DNA of 64,000 nucleotides from Tanytarsus gracilentus (GCA_038502055.1 JAXRKN010000011.1:62001-126000), one strand, 5' to 3'. Counted from the first letter of the stretch, positions 47,601 to 58,709 are shown. Numbers and translations are program-made. The notes: a model not told the origin generated them from the sequence alone.

Positions 47601-49448
47601 AGTCGAAAATTGCGTGTTTTGCTATTTTTATTGATCATCCATGCTGATGAGCTTCAGCAGAGACGGAGAGAAAGCAAACCGAGCAGATAATTTATGGCAA
47701 CAGATGAACTCCAGGTTATGGCTTTCAACTCTTTTGATCGTGCGCGTGTTTTTTTTGTGTATGCTCCTTTTTACTCTCATTTGGCGTGCGCCATGTCGAA
47801 AAGAAAATTCATGCATTAATTTTTTTTCCCCGGGTCATTTATGAAAATGTTTTCACTCACTTGACATCATGTGTGTGTGTATATGTGAGTTAATGAAGAT
47901 ATTATGTGAGAAAAGCGTCTTAGGCCAAAATCTCTCGAATCGCAATATCCATAAATTATTAATTATGAGGATTTATGTCGTGCGATCGTAAATTAAATGT
48001 GATTAATTAGCATAGCACTTTTCGACCGAGGTCTTTTTCGCAATTTTCACAATACTAGAAAAATGTGACATCTCGCTATTGTTTGTTTGTTTGACTCTTA
48101 ATGTGCACACACCGTGTGTGTCTTCTGTTTATTTTTAAACATTTTTCTGGAGCTACTAGACATTGCTTGATAGATACATTGTGAAATTTTTTCAAGAATT
48201 CTTGTTTCTCTTTAAGAAAATAATTTTATTTTTAAATCGGAGATGAAATAGAACTTTTTTCGCTTTTGTTTCGTCATCGAAAAAAAAAGTTGGTACAATT
48301 TTATTCTAATTAGGGAAACTCAAAGAGTTTTCTTTTGGCGGGAATTTTTGAGGGTTGATGAACCTTTTTTTGTGTAATTCAAAATTAATTTTATATTTTG
48401 TGCAAGAAAATATTTTTTTAATCTTCAAAGAAAATTTAAATATAAACATTTATTTAGGTAGCTTCATTAAATTTTAATATTTTATAAAAAATAAAAACAT
48501 TTTCAAATATTTTTCAGTATTATTTTATCAAACCACGTGTTTACATCATTTTTGGTGAATTTCAAAAACCAACCGACTTTCAAAAAAATAAGATTCAAAA
48601 ATCATCATTGCGAAATTTTTATAATACGTGGGCACACTTAATTAAACAATTTTAAGACATCCACGGAATTTTAAATTCCTTCTCAATGAATTAAATTAAA
48701 ATATTTCGCAATATATTATTTAACGGCCTAACGGATTTTAAACTAAAAAGTCTACACTCCAAAATTGTATAATTTTTTCAAAAAATTCACCTCAAATATT
48801 TCAACTGTGCAACAAAAAAATTATTTCGCAAAACTTTTTATTTTATGTCAAAAAACTCTCGAAATACGTGATTATCCAACAAATAGTTATCAACATATCG
48901 TTAATAAGCATCAGATTACCCACAAAAACATCAAGTTGTGTTCAATTTCCACAGAAATCGCCAGAAAATCATCGTAAAAGGTTTGTCGCTTTTTAATCAC
49001 GCTTGTTTTGTTTGTTAATTTTGGCTTTTTATGTTTTCAGTTTAAGTTTTCATCTTCTAATTTAATAAATTGCAAAAACGTCATCTTTCATCATTATTTT
49101 AACGGTGAGTTTAATAAGTAAGGTTTTAAAGTTGATGTACATATGGAGAATATTTCTGATCATCCAGAAAGACAACAGCCTTCATTTCCATCCAGTTTAA
49201 TGCCTTGAATCTTCTACCTCCGTCATCAATATTATTTTACTACCTGCCTATGCAAATGTGTTCTTTTGTTTTTGCTTATTTTTTTTATTATTTCTGTATT
49301 TTTTTTCGGTTATTGCTTTTGTGAAACTGCTATATAGAGTGAGGATGATGAATGACAAGAAAGAGTGAGCGAGAGAAAGAGGGTTGTTTGAGAGTAATTT
49401 TATGAAACTGTAACACGCACGAACGAAAAATACAAAAGTATCATTAAA
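44645..49448. other. Gene desert upstream of the BTB gene, 4.8 kb
   Basis: The largest space without a gene in the window. I checked the open frames on both strands; all are short, low in complexity and without splice context. Part must be the 5' UTR and promoter of the BTB gene (44645 onward) and of the acidic-protein gene at 49449. Long regulatory flanks are usual for developmental BTB factors. Confidence 0.5.
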
Positions 49449-49970
49449 ATGACTGACAATCAGTTGAATACGACCAGTGAGGAAGTACATCAGCTCAACA
49501 CAACAACAACAACAACAGATGTGTCATTTCAATACGACGAATACGGTGAACTTGAACAGTCATTGGTGCCAGCTTTTGAGTTTTCATCTCCGATTTCATC
49601 GATTTCTTCAAGTTGTTCGTCTCCCGATCGAACTGCCATGCCCGACAATTATCCATATCGATTTCACGAAATAGATGATGATTTCGAGGAAAATAATTCA
49701 GATGATGATGATTTTGTGTCGCTCGAAGAGCTCAAATCACAAATTTCACCTCCATCGGACGATGAATGCAGCAGTGCAGCTAAAACACTGACGAGAAACA
49801 GCCACTTAGAGACAATTTTCGAAGACGTTTATCTCGAAACACCGCCAGGAACGCCGACAACAAATGGTGATCTGCTGAAAGCTCGAAAACGAAGGATTGT
49901 CACGCGCATAGACCTAAGCAAGTGTGAAGAGTTTAAAGAGAATGTACAAGACATTTCCGATCAGGTGTAA
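49449..49970 (+). CDS. Acidic Ser/Thr-rich protein, 173 aa, unrecognised
   Basis: A single-exon frame, start MTDNQLNTTSEEVHQLNTT. It contains poly-Thr, a Ser-rich stretch (SSPISSISSSCSSPD), an acidic block (IDDDFEENNSDDDDFVSLEE), then LETIFEDVYLETPPGTPTTN and a basic segment KARKRRIVTRIDLSKCEEF. No signal peptide or membrane helix; it is probably a disordered nuclear or cytosolic regulator. The LETIFE motif followed by a basic patch resembles what I recall of Tantalus/PRR14-type proteins, which is a weak lead. The end CAG-GTGTAA could also be a splice donor, so the true C-terminus may differ. Coding support comes from the composition and a good frame, not from homology. Confidence 0.6.
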   Translation: MTDNQLNTTSEEVHQLNTTTTTTDVSFQYDEYGELEQSLVPAFEFSSPISSISSSCSSPDRTAMPDNYPYRFHEIDDDFEENNSDDDDFVSLEELKSQISPPSDDECSSAAKTLTRNSHLETIFEDVYLETPPGTPTTNGDLLKARKRRIVTRIDLSKCEEFKENVQDISDQV

Positions 49971-50533
49971 TACTATATAGTTTAGATTGTAAATTTAACT
50001 ATTTTTACGCTTAACTCACACAGCTGCCACGAATTTTAACTTTCAAATAACTTTAATATTTTTTGTTGTTGTCATGGTGACTGTTATGCATACAGGACAT
50101 GTATATCAGTCATTAAAAATCAAATGAAAAAAACAGCCAATTTGATGAATTTTAAGAAGATAAGATAATAAAACAATTTACTTTTGTTACTGAATTGAAA
50201 ATTGCAAAAAATCTTCACTTTTTAAAAATGCTCTAATTAAATGTCCGCTGATGGTAAAACTCATTATTCTTATGCTAGCGATGATGCGAGAGTGAGAGAA
50301 AAATCTTTTAATTAAAAATAGATCAGAATGATTTTCATTTCGCTCTCGCGTGCGTTTGTGAATGTGAGCGTGAATGAGAGAAATTTTTTCACAGTTTTTC
50401 ACGTTTTTTCTCGTGCCTTAAATTTACAAAGAAAAACTTTTTATTTAGGTAGTTTTCAGTCAATTAAAGTTGATAAGATATTAAAAATTTTATTTTCATC
50501 TTTAGGAGACTTCGGAAACACATAAATTAAAAC
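49971..50533. other. Region upstream of taxilin
   Basis: About 560 bp. TTTTCATCTTTAG ending at about 50505 is a good splice acceptor just before the taxilin ATG, so taxilin has at least one 5'-UTR exon somewhere upstream. Nothing else is supported. Confidence 0.4.
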
Positions 50534-51958
50534 ATGGAGGGACCAGCGACAGCAGCAAATTCACATAAATCTTCGAACGATAAAGCGGTGAAGAAAAATC
50601 GCGAAGAAAAATTAATGGAGCAAAAGATCGAAGGTGAAATTGTTAAGAAAGTCCTCAATGGCATCGAGGATCCTCAACAGAAAATTCAAATCCTCCTTAA
50701 GCGCTGTGTCGAAGGTGAACGTCAGTTGAAATCGTCACAGTTAACCCAAAAACAAAATCAGAAAACTATCGCTGATCTTTTACATGAGAAGGACAATCTA
50801 AGTGCTGACTATAGCCGTATGACGGACATCAAGCAAAAGCTCGAGAATCTTTGTAGAGAATTGCAACATCAGAATAAGACAATCAAGGAGGATAGTTTGT
50901 CTAAAATTAGAGAGGAAGAGGAGCACAGGAAGGAGACTCAATTTAAATTTCAGCAATCACTCAACGAAATTCAAAAGTTGATGAATGAAAACTCGGACAA
51001 GAACAAAAAACTCGAGGAAGATAATCGTGAGATGAGCACGAAATTCAAGCATGTCCTGAGTCAGTATGAGGAACGCGAAAAGCAGATGGATAAAATTAAC
51101 AAGCAAATGGACCTCGTGACACAACTCAATGACGCAAAATTGGCGAAGGCTAGCGTAGAAGCAATGGCCGAACGAGAAGGCTATAAGAAACAAACTGCCG
51201 TCCTCGAGGAGACAATTATGATTCTCAAGAGACAACTCGCCGAAACATTAAGTTCGGAGAAGAATTTGCGCGCTCAAGTTGAACTCTACAGCTCAAAGTA
51301 CAGTGACTTTACAAAGACTTTTGACGGCTACAAAACTGACATGACTAAAATGACGAAGAAAACGTTTAAAATGGAGAAAGAGATGCTTCAATGGAAGGTT
51401 AAATATGAGAAAGCTAATGCGATGCTATTGGATCTTATTAGTGAGAAACAAGTTAGAGATGAACACATCACGAAGACAGCCAAACAACTCTTTCACCTCC
51501 AGAAACTCTGCCGCACTCTTTCAGCCGAGAAAAAAGCCTTCTACAATAAGCTAGTCGAGATGAACATTGAAGTGCCGGAAGTAAAGGAAATTCCCGACGA
51601 ACTTCCTGAAGCTGCGAAAGTAATTGAGGAACCGAAACCACAGCAGCCAGACAAGCTCGATGAGATGGTCAAAAGTCGTAATGAGTTGAAGAAAAATTTA
51701 GAACAATTGCAGGGACAGTTGAGTGAGCTGACAACGAACGTGGCAAATGAGAGCACAAACGCTAAGAAATCAAAATCAAAGAAGTCAAAGAAGATCGGTA
51801 AAAATGCTCCAAAGGACACTGAAGTTGAGTCTGTCGTTGAAACACCGCAAACAGAAGTTTCTAATGATGAGACACTTCCAGCTGAAGTTTCTACTGATGA
51901 GACACTTCCAGCAGAACCGCAACCATCAGTCAACGGAGAGAGTCACAATGGTGAATAG
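50534..51958 (+). CDS. Taxilin
   Basis: A single coding exon of 474 codons; an in-frame TAA stands just before the ATG, so the start is sure. After a disordered N-terminus comes the taxilin coiled coil from about residue 50 to 345. It contains KIQILLKRCVEGERQLKSSQ, KLENLCRELQHQNKTIKED, EREKQMDKINKQMDLVTQLN, VELYSSKYSDFTKTFDGYK and LCRTLSAEKKAFYNKLVEMN, all typical of the family. Taxilins bind syntaxins not engaged in SNARE complexes and act in vesicle traffic; some also bind the nascent-chain complex NAC. The C-terminal 110 residues are Glu/Lys/Pro-rich and low complexity, with a repeated unit VSNDETLPAE / VSTDETLPAE. This tail is likely fast-evolving. Confidence 0.95.
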   Translation: MEGPATAANSHKSSNDKAVKKNREEKLMEQKIEGEIVKKVLNGIEDPQQKIQILLKRCVEGERQLKSSQLTQKQNQKTIADLLHEKDNLSADYSRMTDIKQKLENLCRELQHQNKTIKEDSLSKIREEEEHRKETQFKFQQSLNEIQKLMNENSDKNKKLEEDNREMSTKFKHVLSQYEEREKQMDKINKQMDLVTQLNDAKLAKASVEAMAEREGYKKQTAVLEETIMILKRQLAETLSSEKNLRAQVELYSSKYSDFTKTFDGYKTDMTKMTKKTFKMEKEMLQWKVKYEKANAMLLDLISEKQVRDEHITKTAKQLFHLQKLCRTLSAEKKAFYNKLVEMNIEVPEVKEIPDELPEAAKVIEEPKPQQPDKLDEMVKSRNELKKNLEQLQGQLSELTTNVANESTNAKKSKSKKSKKIGKNAPKDTEVESVVETPQTEVSNDETLPAEVSTDETLPAEPQPSVNGESHNGE

Positions 51959-52630
51959 CGTACAATTGTAAATTGAGTCCTTTGAATAAAAATTTAAAAA
52001 ATAACTTTTGAGAAAATTTCTTTTTTAGACAAAAAATTTATCGTAAACCTTTTTTTTTTATTATTATCTTTCACTCAAATGTTCTTTACATGTCTGGAAA
52101 TCAGAAAACAAGAAAAAATCTCTCAATCAACTTTGTAGAAAAAATTTACGCTTAGTTGAAAATTAATTGTTTGGAAATATTTAGCAGCAATTACTAATTA
52201 AATGAGATACATTTGAAAATATTTACAAGTTGTGGAATTTTTAATTTTCTGCGATAGAAATCAGTCAAGTTTTTAACAACTTTCCTCTTTAAAAAAAAAT
52301 ATCAGGCATCGTAAAAATTTCAATCGCATCGCAGCACAACATAAAATTTAACAAATTGAAAAACTTTTTTTTTGAGATTCCTATATTTAGAGTACAGTCC
52401 TATCTGAATTTTACATTTTATTTCGTTGTTCCTGATTTACTTTGCTCTCATATCTTTGATAATAATTTCTTTTCTTACCTAAAATTCTTGGTGGATTAAT
52501 TTCAATTGTTTTTTTTTTGTGTTTGGAATAAATTATTGAAAAAATTTATTTGTTGAAGCATCTCGCGCGACACTGTGTCATATTATGTAGTGGCTAGTTA
52601 TGCAGGATGGAAGGCGATTTGATAGCAATT
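51959..52630. other. Convergent intergenic region
   Basis: About 670 bp between the taxilin and DCN1-like stops. An AATAAA at about 51984 just after the taxilin stop is the probable polyadenylation signal. The rest is AT-rich and empty. Confidence 0.45.
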
Positions 52631-53440
52631 TCAGCTCCCACCTTGCCGCTTCTTTTGCAAATATTCGACAAAATCGTCGAGTAGAACTGGCCATGCGCCG
52701 TCTATCGAATAGTTGCTCAAGTCGAGATTTATTGTGCGACTAAACTCGAAAATGTTATTCCACTGATCCTTGTTGATGACTCGAGGTGCCTTTGGTTGTT
52801 CGAGGAACTCTGCAAAATCAGGATAGAGAGACCAGGATTTGCTGAGCAAGAGATTTAACATGGCCTTTGCTGTCTCGATGTCCATTGAGCGCTGATCCTT
52901 GTCCTAAAAAATAAAAAAGTTACGTTAGAATTGTACGTAAATGGAATTCTAAAACAATCGCGTAATTACATCTAAATATGGTTGATCTTTGTATTGCAAA
53001 CTTACCCTTGCAAAATCGTACGCATAACGGAAGATGAGCTTGAATGTTTGTGGATCGTTGAGTTGATTTAGGAAGTAGTTTAGTTTGTTTTGTAGCTTGA
53101 CAGGTGTATCGCACAACACTTCGGGGTCGTTTAAGCCTTTAATCCATTCCGTCTGCGAGAAATAACCCATGTTCTTCGCGTTCATTTTGTAGGCGATCAC
53201 TAGCATGACTATGTTTTCTGGATCTACTTTAATGTCTTCACAGAAGCGTTCCATGCCCTCGGGACCCAGCTGAGACGCATCATCCGTTGTGTATCGCTTG
53301 AACCATGCAATGCATTTACTTGTGCTGAACTTTTCTTCCATCATCGTCTGTCTGGATCGTGATGCAGCTACTTTAGAGCGTTTTACGGCTTCCAGCTCTT
53401 CGGATGGCGTTGTAGCTACACGTTTCTTAGGGCGAGGCAT
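52631..53440 (-). CDS. DCN1-like protein (DCUN1D4/5 type), 235 aa
   Basis: Two minus-strand exons: 53006-53440 and 52631-52903, joined in phase 0. The N-terminus has MPRPKKRVATTPSEELEAVK, a basic nuclear-targeting-like stretch typical of the DCUN1D4/5 branch. The potentiating neddylation (PONY) domain follows: KCIAWFKRYTTDDASQLGPE, GMERFCEDIKVDPENIVMLV, MNAKNMGYFSQTEWIKGL, FKLIFRYAYDFARDKDQRSM and WNNIFEFSRTINLDLSNYSI, ending DGAWPVLLDDFVEYLQKKR. These proteins act as E3 for attaching NEDD8 to cullins and so switch on cullin-RING ligases. The absence of an N-terminal UBA domain separates it from DCUN1D1/2. Length fits the family. Confidence 0.95.
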
Positions 53441-54011
53441 GTCTGTGATTATTTCACGTTGGGAAAACGTTTTTTTTATTGATTTCTGAAAATAGAAAAA
53501 AAAATGATAAAGAAAATTTTCAATGTCAAAATTTTCTGTCTCGTGAGGCTTTTCGACACTTACTCAGGTAAACTGGTGATGATAGACAGGTGTATAAGCT
53601 CGATTGCTGTATAAATATTACAAATATGTAGACAAATAAAACGAGAAGGTTGAGAAAATTAATTTAAATTTGCGAATGTGATTTAAAGTTGAAATCGACG
53701 ACGTTCGACTTTGAAGGAGTTTTAAGGGTTTCGCAAGTTTTGGTGTTTTTAAAATTTCACAATACGTTAGAGATATTTTTGAAATTTAATTTAAAATTTT
53801 ATGATTTTTCAGCAATATTTTCATGAATTTTAAATTATTCATTCAAAGTTTATTAAATTTACGACCATTTAAAATTAAAATCCCTAAATTTCTTATGCTG
53901 GTTTGGATTTTTAACAATTTTATTAATTTTTTTTAAAAAGTGACTTTCCCCTCGAATTATTCATTATTGTTGTTTTTCATTTTTTGGACGTATTTTTTAA
54001 ACTTTATTAAA
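53441..54011. other. Divergent region, DCN1-like / STK40
   Basis: About 570 bp between two divergent start codons. It contains 5' UTRs and promoters of both genes. TTTCTGAAAATAGAAAAAAAAATG near 53485 (minus: acceptor-like) may end a 5'-UTR intron of the DCN1-like gene. No other feature seen. Confidence 0.4.
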
Positions 54012-55972
54012 ATGAAGCGTTTGCAGCCTTTTACAGATCACAAAGCAAACATTTCCAAGAGATCAAGAGCGTCTGTGTTGTCAGCACCTGAAAGGTAAGC
54101 AAAAAACATCCAAATATCCCTAAAAATATCAAATTATTTTATTTACATAAAAAACTAGATCATTGAGAACAATTCGCGATTATCAACTGGGCCCTGAGAT
54201 AAAGGGAAGTAACACGGGACCGTTGAATTGCATTAAAACGTATCTGGCTATTAAGGATAATTGTTTTTATCGTCTAAAAGTGCTTCAGATTGAGAACCCA
54301 GGTGAGATTTTAATGACTCAAATTTGATCAATCAATTATTATAATAAATTTTGAACCAGATGAAACTCAGAGCAAAGAAATGATTCAGGCAAAAGTCCTC
54401 CTTCACAATGAGCACTTGTTATTGCAAATTCTGAAGGATACGGAAGGTGTTGAACGTTCATATGGCTTATTTTTTGACAAAGTTCCAGTCAACAAAGTTC
54501 CAGTGAAGAGATTTACTTTAGTTCTTGACTCTTATAACGACAAAAGCTGTGAAAATTGGATGAACATCTCCGAATTAAATTACTACGTTTCACTTCAAGA
54601 ATATCTTTCAAGACCCAACAAACTATCCGAGAGAGAGGCGTTGTATATATTTTCTGACATCGTTAAAGTGGTTGAAAGAATTCATAACAAGGATATTTGT
54701 CATCGGGATTTAAAAATACAAAATTTCTTAATCAATTATCAAACGAGAAAAGTTATGCTGACAAATTTTTGCCTCGGTGTTTCGTGTACTGATGAGCAGC
54801 AATTAAATGATCAGAGAGGCAGTCCTGCCTACATTTCACCAGAACTTCTCCAAGGACCTTATAATGGCAAGAAAAGTGATATGTGGACTCTTGGAATAAT
54901 TTTCTATATACTCGTCTATCAAAATTTTCCATTTGTGGACTCAACGACTGCTGCTTTGTTCAAGAAAATTTGCCAATGTGAATTGACCTTCCCGACTGAT
55001 GGCGTTCGAATTTCAGAAGAGACAAAAAAACTGATCAAAAATCACCTTTTGACTACGACTGATCGTTTTACCGCTACGGAAACGAGAGAGTATTTAGAAA
55101 GGCAATTTGAGAAAATTCAACGCACTACAAACATTACATCGCGTGCTCTCACGAAAGACGATCAGATTGTTCCCGATATTGACAATGAAGAGCCAAAGCT
55201 CATTTGCCAAGATCCACCATCACCAAAATATGAACTCTCAACTGAAAATATTTCAATGGTGCTTAAAATGATGTCAAATCAGGAGAGTAACAACAGCAAA
55301 ATGTTTCTAAGACCGAGCCTTCTCGCTGAACGTTCAAATCGCATTTCCGTTTCACCCGGACCTAGTGGTGTAACGAGAAATTTAACACGTCAAATAAATC
55401 AATTATCGGTGAGGAATCATCAGCATTCGAGTGCTAATTTATCTTGGCACAATCGCATCACTAACTCGATGTATGAAATTCGATTTCGACCAGCTGGTTC
55501 TGATCGTGCAAGAGTTATGCAGAGGAGCGGAAGCGCTCATCAAGCGAGTTCACCAGGAACTTCAAATAACGCTAGTTCAGCCACTTCTGCTTTCGCAACT
55601 ATTTACACCGCTCTCAATGAGCTTTTTAGCAATGGAAATCTCCCATCAAACGGAATTGTTCACAACTTTCAGGGAATTATAACTCAAGATATCGCCTTAA
55701 AACTATCGGCTTGGCTACGCTCGAATTTTCATGATAATCCGCTTATAAGGGAGATTTATTTCCAATCGCCTCATGGTCCAAATAATCCAGCCGATGACAT
55801 AGCTAAATTTATTGAGTTTCTACGACGCTGTGATGTTCAAATGGAAATGATTAACAGCCAGGTTTGCATAAAGTCGAATCAAACAAATCAAATTTTGATT
55901 TTTTTAACGCTTCTCCTGCAATTGGCTGGATATAATAACAATTACTTTCTTAACATAAGTCGAAGTCCTTAG
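54012..55972 (+). CDS. Stk40: Serine/threonine-protein kinase 40 (STK40/SgK495) homologue
   Basis: Three exons: 54012-54094, 54159-54301 and 54360-55972, giving 612 aa. The kinase domain includes YQLGPEIKGSN, FYRLKVLQ (candidate ATP lysine), LLHNEHLLLQILKDTEGVER, ICHRDLKIQNFLIN (catalytic HRD, His about 190), MLTNFCLG where active kinases have DFG, then DQRGSPAYISPELL and KKSDMWTLGIIFYILVY. TNFCLG in place of DFG and DQRGSPAYISP are STK40 features, so this is probably a pseudokinase-like scaffold; vertebrate STK40 links substrates to the COP1 ubiquitin ligase. QIVPDIDNEEP follows the kinase domain, as VVPDIDD does in relatives. The C-terminal 230 residues, with ALNELFSNGNLPSNG and DIALKLSAWLRSNFHDNPLI, extend well past the roughly 435-aa vertebrate protein. 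Confidence 0.93.
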
Positions 55973-56554
55973 AATTTTAAATTTTAGCTTTTGACACAAT
56001 ATATGATATGAATAAAATTATTCACAAAATAAATTACGCAATATAAAATTTTCTATTTGTGTCCTCCCATTTTCACAATCACGTTTGTCCTTAAGGCGTC
56101 TCATAAATATTCTCCGATTTCCACCACAATAATTCAATTGTCCGTCGTCAAAATCTCCGAATGCACTTCTAAGTAATGTGCATTTTCTCGCTTTCATGTC
56201 CTCAAGCCAAATGTGCAATTTTCATTTATTGCTTACATAACTCATTCTCAATTAAATCCCTTCGTCCTGTCGATATATCATCAAAATTATTCCGTTTGAA
56301 ATGCATTTTCGTGCCATTCTAGTTATTTAGGAGGAAGATTAATCTTCCATAAGCTCCCAAAAGTCTACGAGCTACACGTTGTGAGATTGTTGCATTTTAT
56401 CTAATTTAAGTAATAAATCTTGAGTGAATGTATGGATTTTACTTTTGTCGGTTCCTTATCTCACGTTAACACAGAAAATATTAAAAAATGCATTTCAAAA
56501 ATTTTATTCATCGAATTACAGCTAGAAAACTAGCACAACAAAGTTTGATTTTTT
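55973..56554. other. Intergenic region with an orphan cysteine-containing frame
   Basis: About 580 bp between STK40 and the small secreted gene. The minus strand has an open frame from about 56227 to a stop at 56018 (see findings), but without a start exon I do not call it a gene. Confidence 0.35.
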
Positions 56555-56872
56555 TTAACATGGACATCTCATTGATCTGCCAGAAAATCCAAAGTTTCTT
56601 CCGTTAGAGTTCAATGAGACAGGAGTTCCTTTGCAGTTGTTGTTAGGATATACTTTGCAAGTGTAACTTCCACCAGCTTTTCCGGACACAAATTGATTGC
56701 TGTTCGAGATCAAATTGTTGCAAACGTCATTGCTCGAGACCTTCCATGATTCACCTGCTTTGTTCAGTTTTTTATAAATATAGATGTACTTGCCACCTCC
56801 TTTAAGGCAAAACCCTTCAGTCGCTCCCATAATGCACAAAAATGCGAAAAGTAAGATTAGAATTTTATTCAT
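56555..56872 (-). CDS. Small secreted cysteine-rich protein, beta/gamma-crystallin-like, 105 aa
   Basis: A single-exon minus-strand gene. A clear signal peptide (MNKILILLFAFLCIMGATEG) leads a mature part of about 85 residues with six cysteines, which could form three disulfides. The C-terminal half, SYTCKVYPNNNCKGTPVSLN followed by FGFSGRSMRCPC, has the look of a beta/gamma-crystallin-type Greek-key motif (Cys-x-hydrophobic-Tyr...NCKGT...SG...C), as in small secreted inhibitors and antimicrobial proteins. The mature protein is basic. A TATA box stands 113 bp upstream of the ATG. Role unknown; defence or gut/salivary secretion are inferences. No paralogue is seen in the window. Confidence 0.75.
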   Translation of the reverse strand: MNKILILLFAFLCIMGATEGFCLKGGGKYIYIYKKLNKAGESWKVSSNDVCNNLISNSNQFVSGKAGGSYTCKVYPNNNCKGTPVSLNSNGRNFGFSGRSMRCPC

Positions 56873-56984
56873 TTTCTCTTGTAAGAACTGCCTTTAATTT
56901 TTTTTATTCTCCTAAGACTTTAGCTCAATTGCTGCCTATTCAGTTTGAATTACAATTGTTTACTTTTGCCAAAAATGCGTTGGA

Positions 56985-56991
56985 TTTTATA
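56985..56991 (-). promoter_or_regulatory. TATA box of the small secreted gene
   Basis: TATAAAA on the minus strand, 113 bp upstream of the ATG at 56872, giving an expected 5' UTR of about 80 nt. It is a consensus match in a good position. Confidence 0.55.
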
Positions 56992-58652
56992 CCTAAAATT
57001 TATCAAAGTCTTTGAAGAAAACTTCAATTAAAAACGATTAGATAAATGAACCTACGTTGTTTCTGGCAAAAATATTTAACACACCTTAGGAATGGTACTT
57101 TTGTCACGTAGACTTTTAAAAATTTATTAGCAATAATGATTGAGATTATTTCAATATAAATAAATTTATTTGCCGACTTCGATAAAATTTCTATGGTCAA
57201 TTCTGCCCCCTTTACTGATTTATTACTCACATCCCCTTTGTTAAATCGATTCTATTTTACGGATGATTGAATTGTATGCACTTCTCATGCCCACTCGGCA
57301 GCATCCTCACGCGTGGATAAATAAAAGTTGTCAATTGAAATAAAAGAGTAAAACATGAGTGTTAACATTTAATTTATTTGTTTGTTAAAATGGTCACTTC
57401 CAAAAAGGGGTCACGTGTGGAAGATTGAGACTCACTTCAAATCAATAAATTATAGGATTTCAATGTGAAACAATAGAAACTCATGTATCGATTTGGTTTT
57501 CTTGTGACTAATATTCAAGGAACGATAAATTTGGGTTATTTTAGACTTTCACATAACTAAAATTAAGGTATAGAAATTTAAAAATAATTTGTAAATCTTC
57601 CTTCCCTTTTTGTATTGTAGGCTTGCAAGCATGAGAGTGAGCATGTAAACATTAAAATTAAATTATTGTTTCTCACTAAAGCATGCTCGGTCAGTTGGCC
57701 TCTGGTGAGAATATATCTATAAGAGAGATTGATGATAGAACTATGAGCATGCAGTCATCCCTAAGGGGCACGAGATTCATGCAAGCTGACCAATCGTCAC
57801 AAAGTAAATATTTCATTGCGAAAAGCAATTAAATCTGATTTATGACTATCGAAAAATCTTGACAAACTACCGTTGCATACACACTTGCATTTAATTATAT
57901 TCAAGTGTCGAGATTAATGCACATCGATATGAGAATTTTCGAGTGTGGAAAGTGATTAGAAATTATTTCTCATCAAATTTGAATTTTCATGCTTGATTTG
58001 TGTGCAGCATAGAATTGCTGGTGTGTGTGGGTTTTGGTCAATGTTTGAGTGACAATGTTGACCATTCACATGAACCTTTCTTTCTTTTCAACCCCTCAAT
58101 AACGCGTGTTTCATACAAAGAGAACAATCATAAAAATGCAGTAAAACATTTCCGGTGAAATGCACTTTCACAATCGTGGTAAAGAGAAATTTTAGTTCAT
58201 TAGCGAAGGGACGAAGATAATCTTAAATTTATGACCTAAATTTGTTTGTGGAATCGATTTAATTGCTTGACGCTGTAGCTCATAGTCGTGTGAAAAAAAT
58301 GCCGAATTGCTCTTAAATAAACGTTTAAAGAGAAAAATTTAATAAAGATTAAAAATCATGTTTGAAGAGACCGACCACTCAAAAAAAATACAATCACTTT
58401 CACATGTGCGCTGATAATTTTCAATTTTGCGACACTTGTTGGTTGAGTGGAAAATTTACAACTATAGTAAAGAATAAGTAAAGTACAACGACACTTAATT
58501 TTTTAATTGTTTGATACGTTAAATAGGCTAGGAGTGCTAAAGAATGTTTAATTGATAAACGCTTCAATTAAACAACAAAAAATTTTTCGTCATTCTTTCA
58601 TGTTTCGCTTTCCAGTTTATTCCTAAATCAACGTACAGCAGAGGCTTGAATT
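56992..58652. other. Intergenic region upstream of metallothionein, 1.7 kb
   Basis: No coding sequence with support. Contains a less AT-rich segment at about 57680-57796 with repeated GCATGC and complementary GGTCAG/CTGACC ends (see findings), and a reversed metal-response core GTGTGCA at about 57999. Confidence 0.4.
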
Positions 58653-58659
58653 TGCACAC
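58653..58659 (+). promoter_or_regulatory. Metal response element core
   Basis: TGCACAC matches the MRE core TGCRCNC bound by MTF-1. It lies 51 bp upstream of the metallothionein TATA box, a typical position. Only one proximal copy was found by eye. Confidence 0.55.
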
Positions 58660-58709
58660 GGCTCAAGAGTTTTTTTTGTATTGATGCCGGGTGAAAAAGG
58701 TTTCGAAAG

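Noticed and set aside
45670..47844. Short Arg/Lys- or Phe-rich frames in the gene desert
   Set aside because: They reflect purine- and pyrimidine-rich DNA; none has a signal, domain or splice support.
51541..51933. Serine-rich minus-strand frame opposite taxilin
   Set aside because: Antisense of the Glu/Lys/Pro-rich taxilin tail; no start or splice support.
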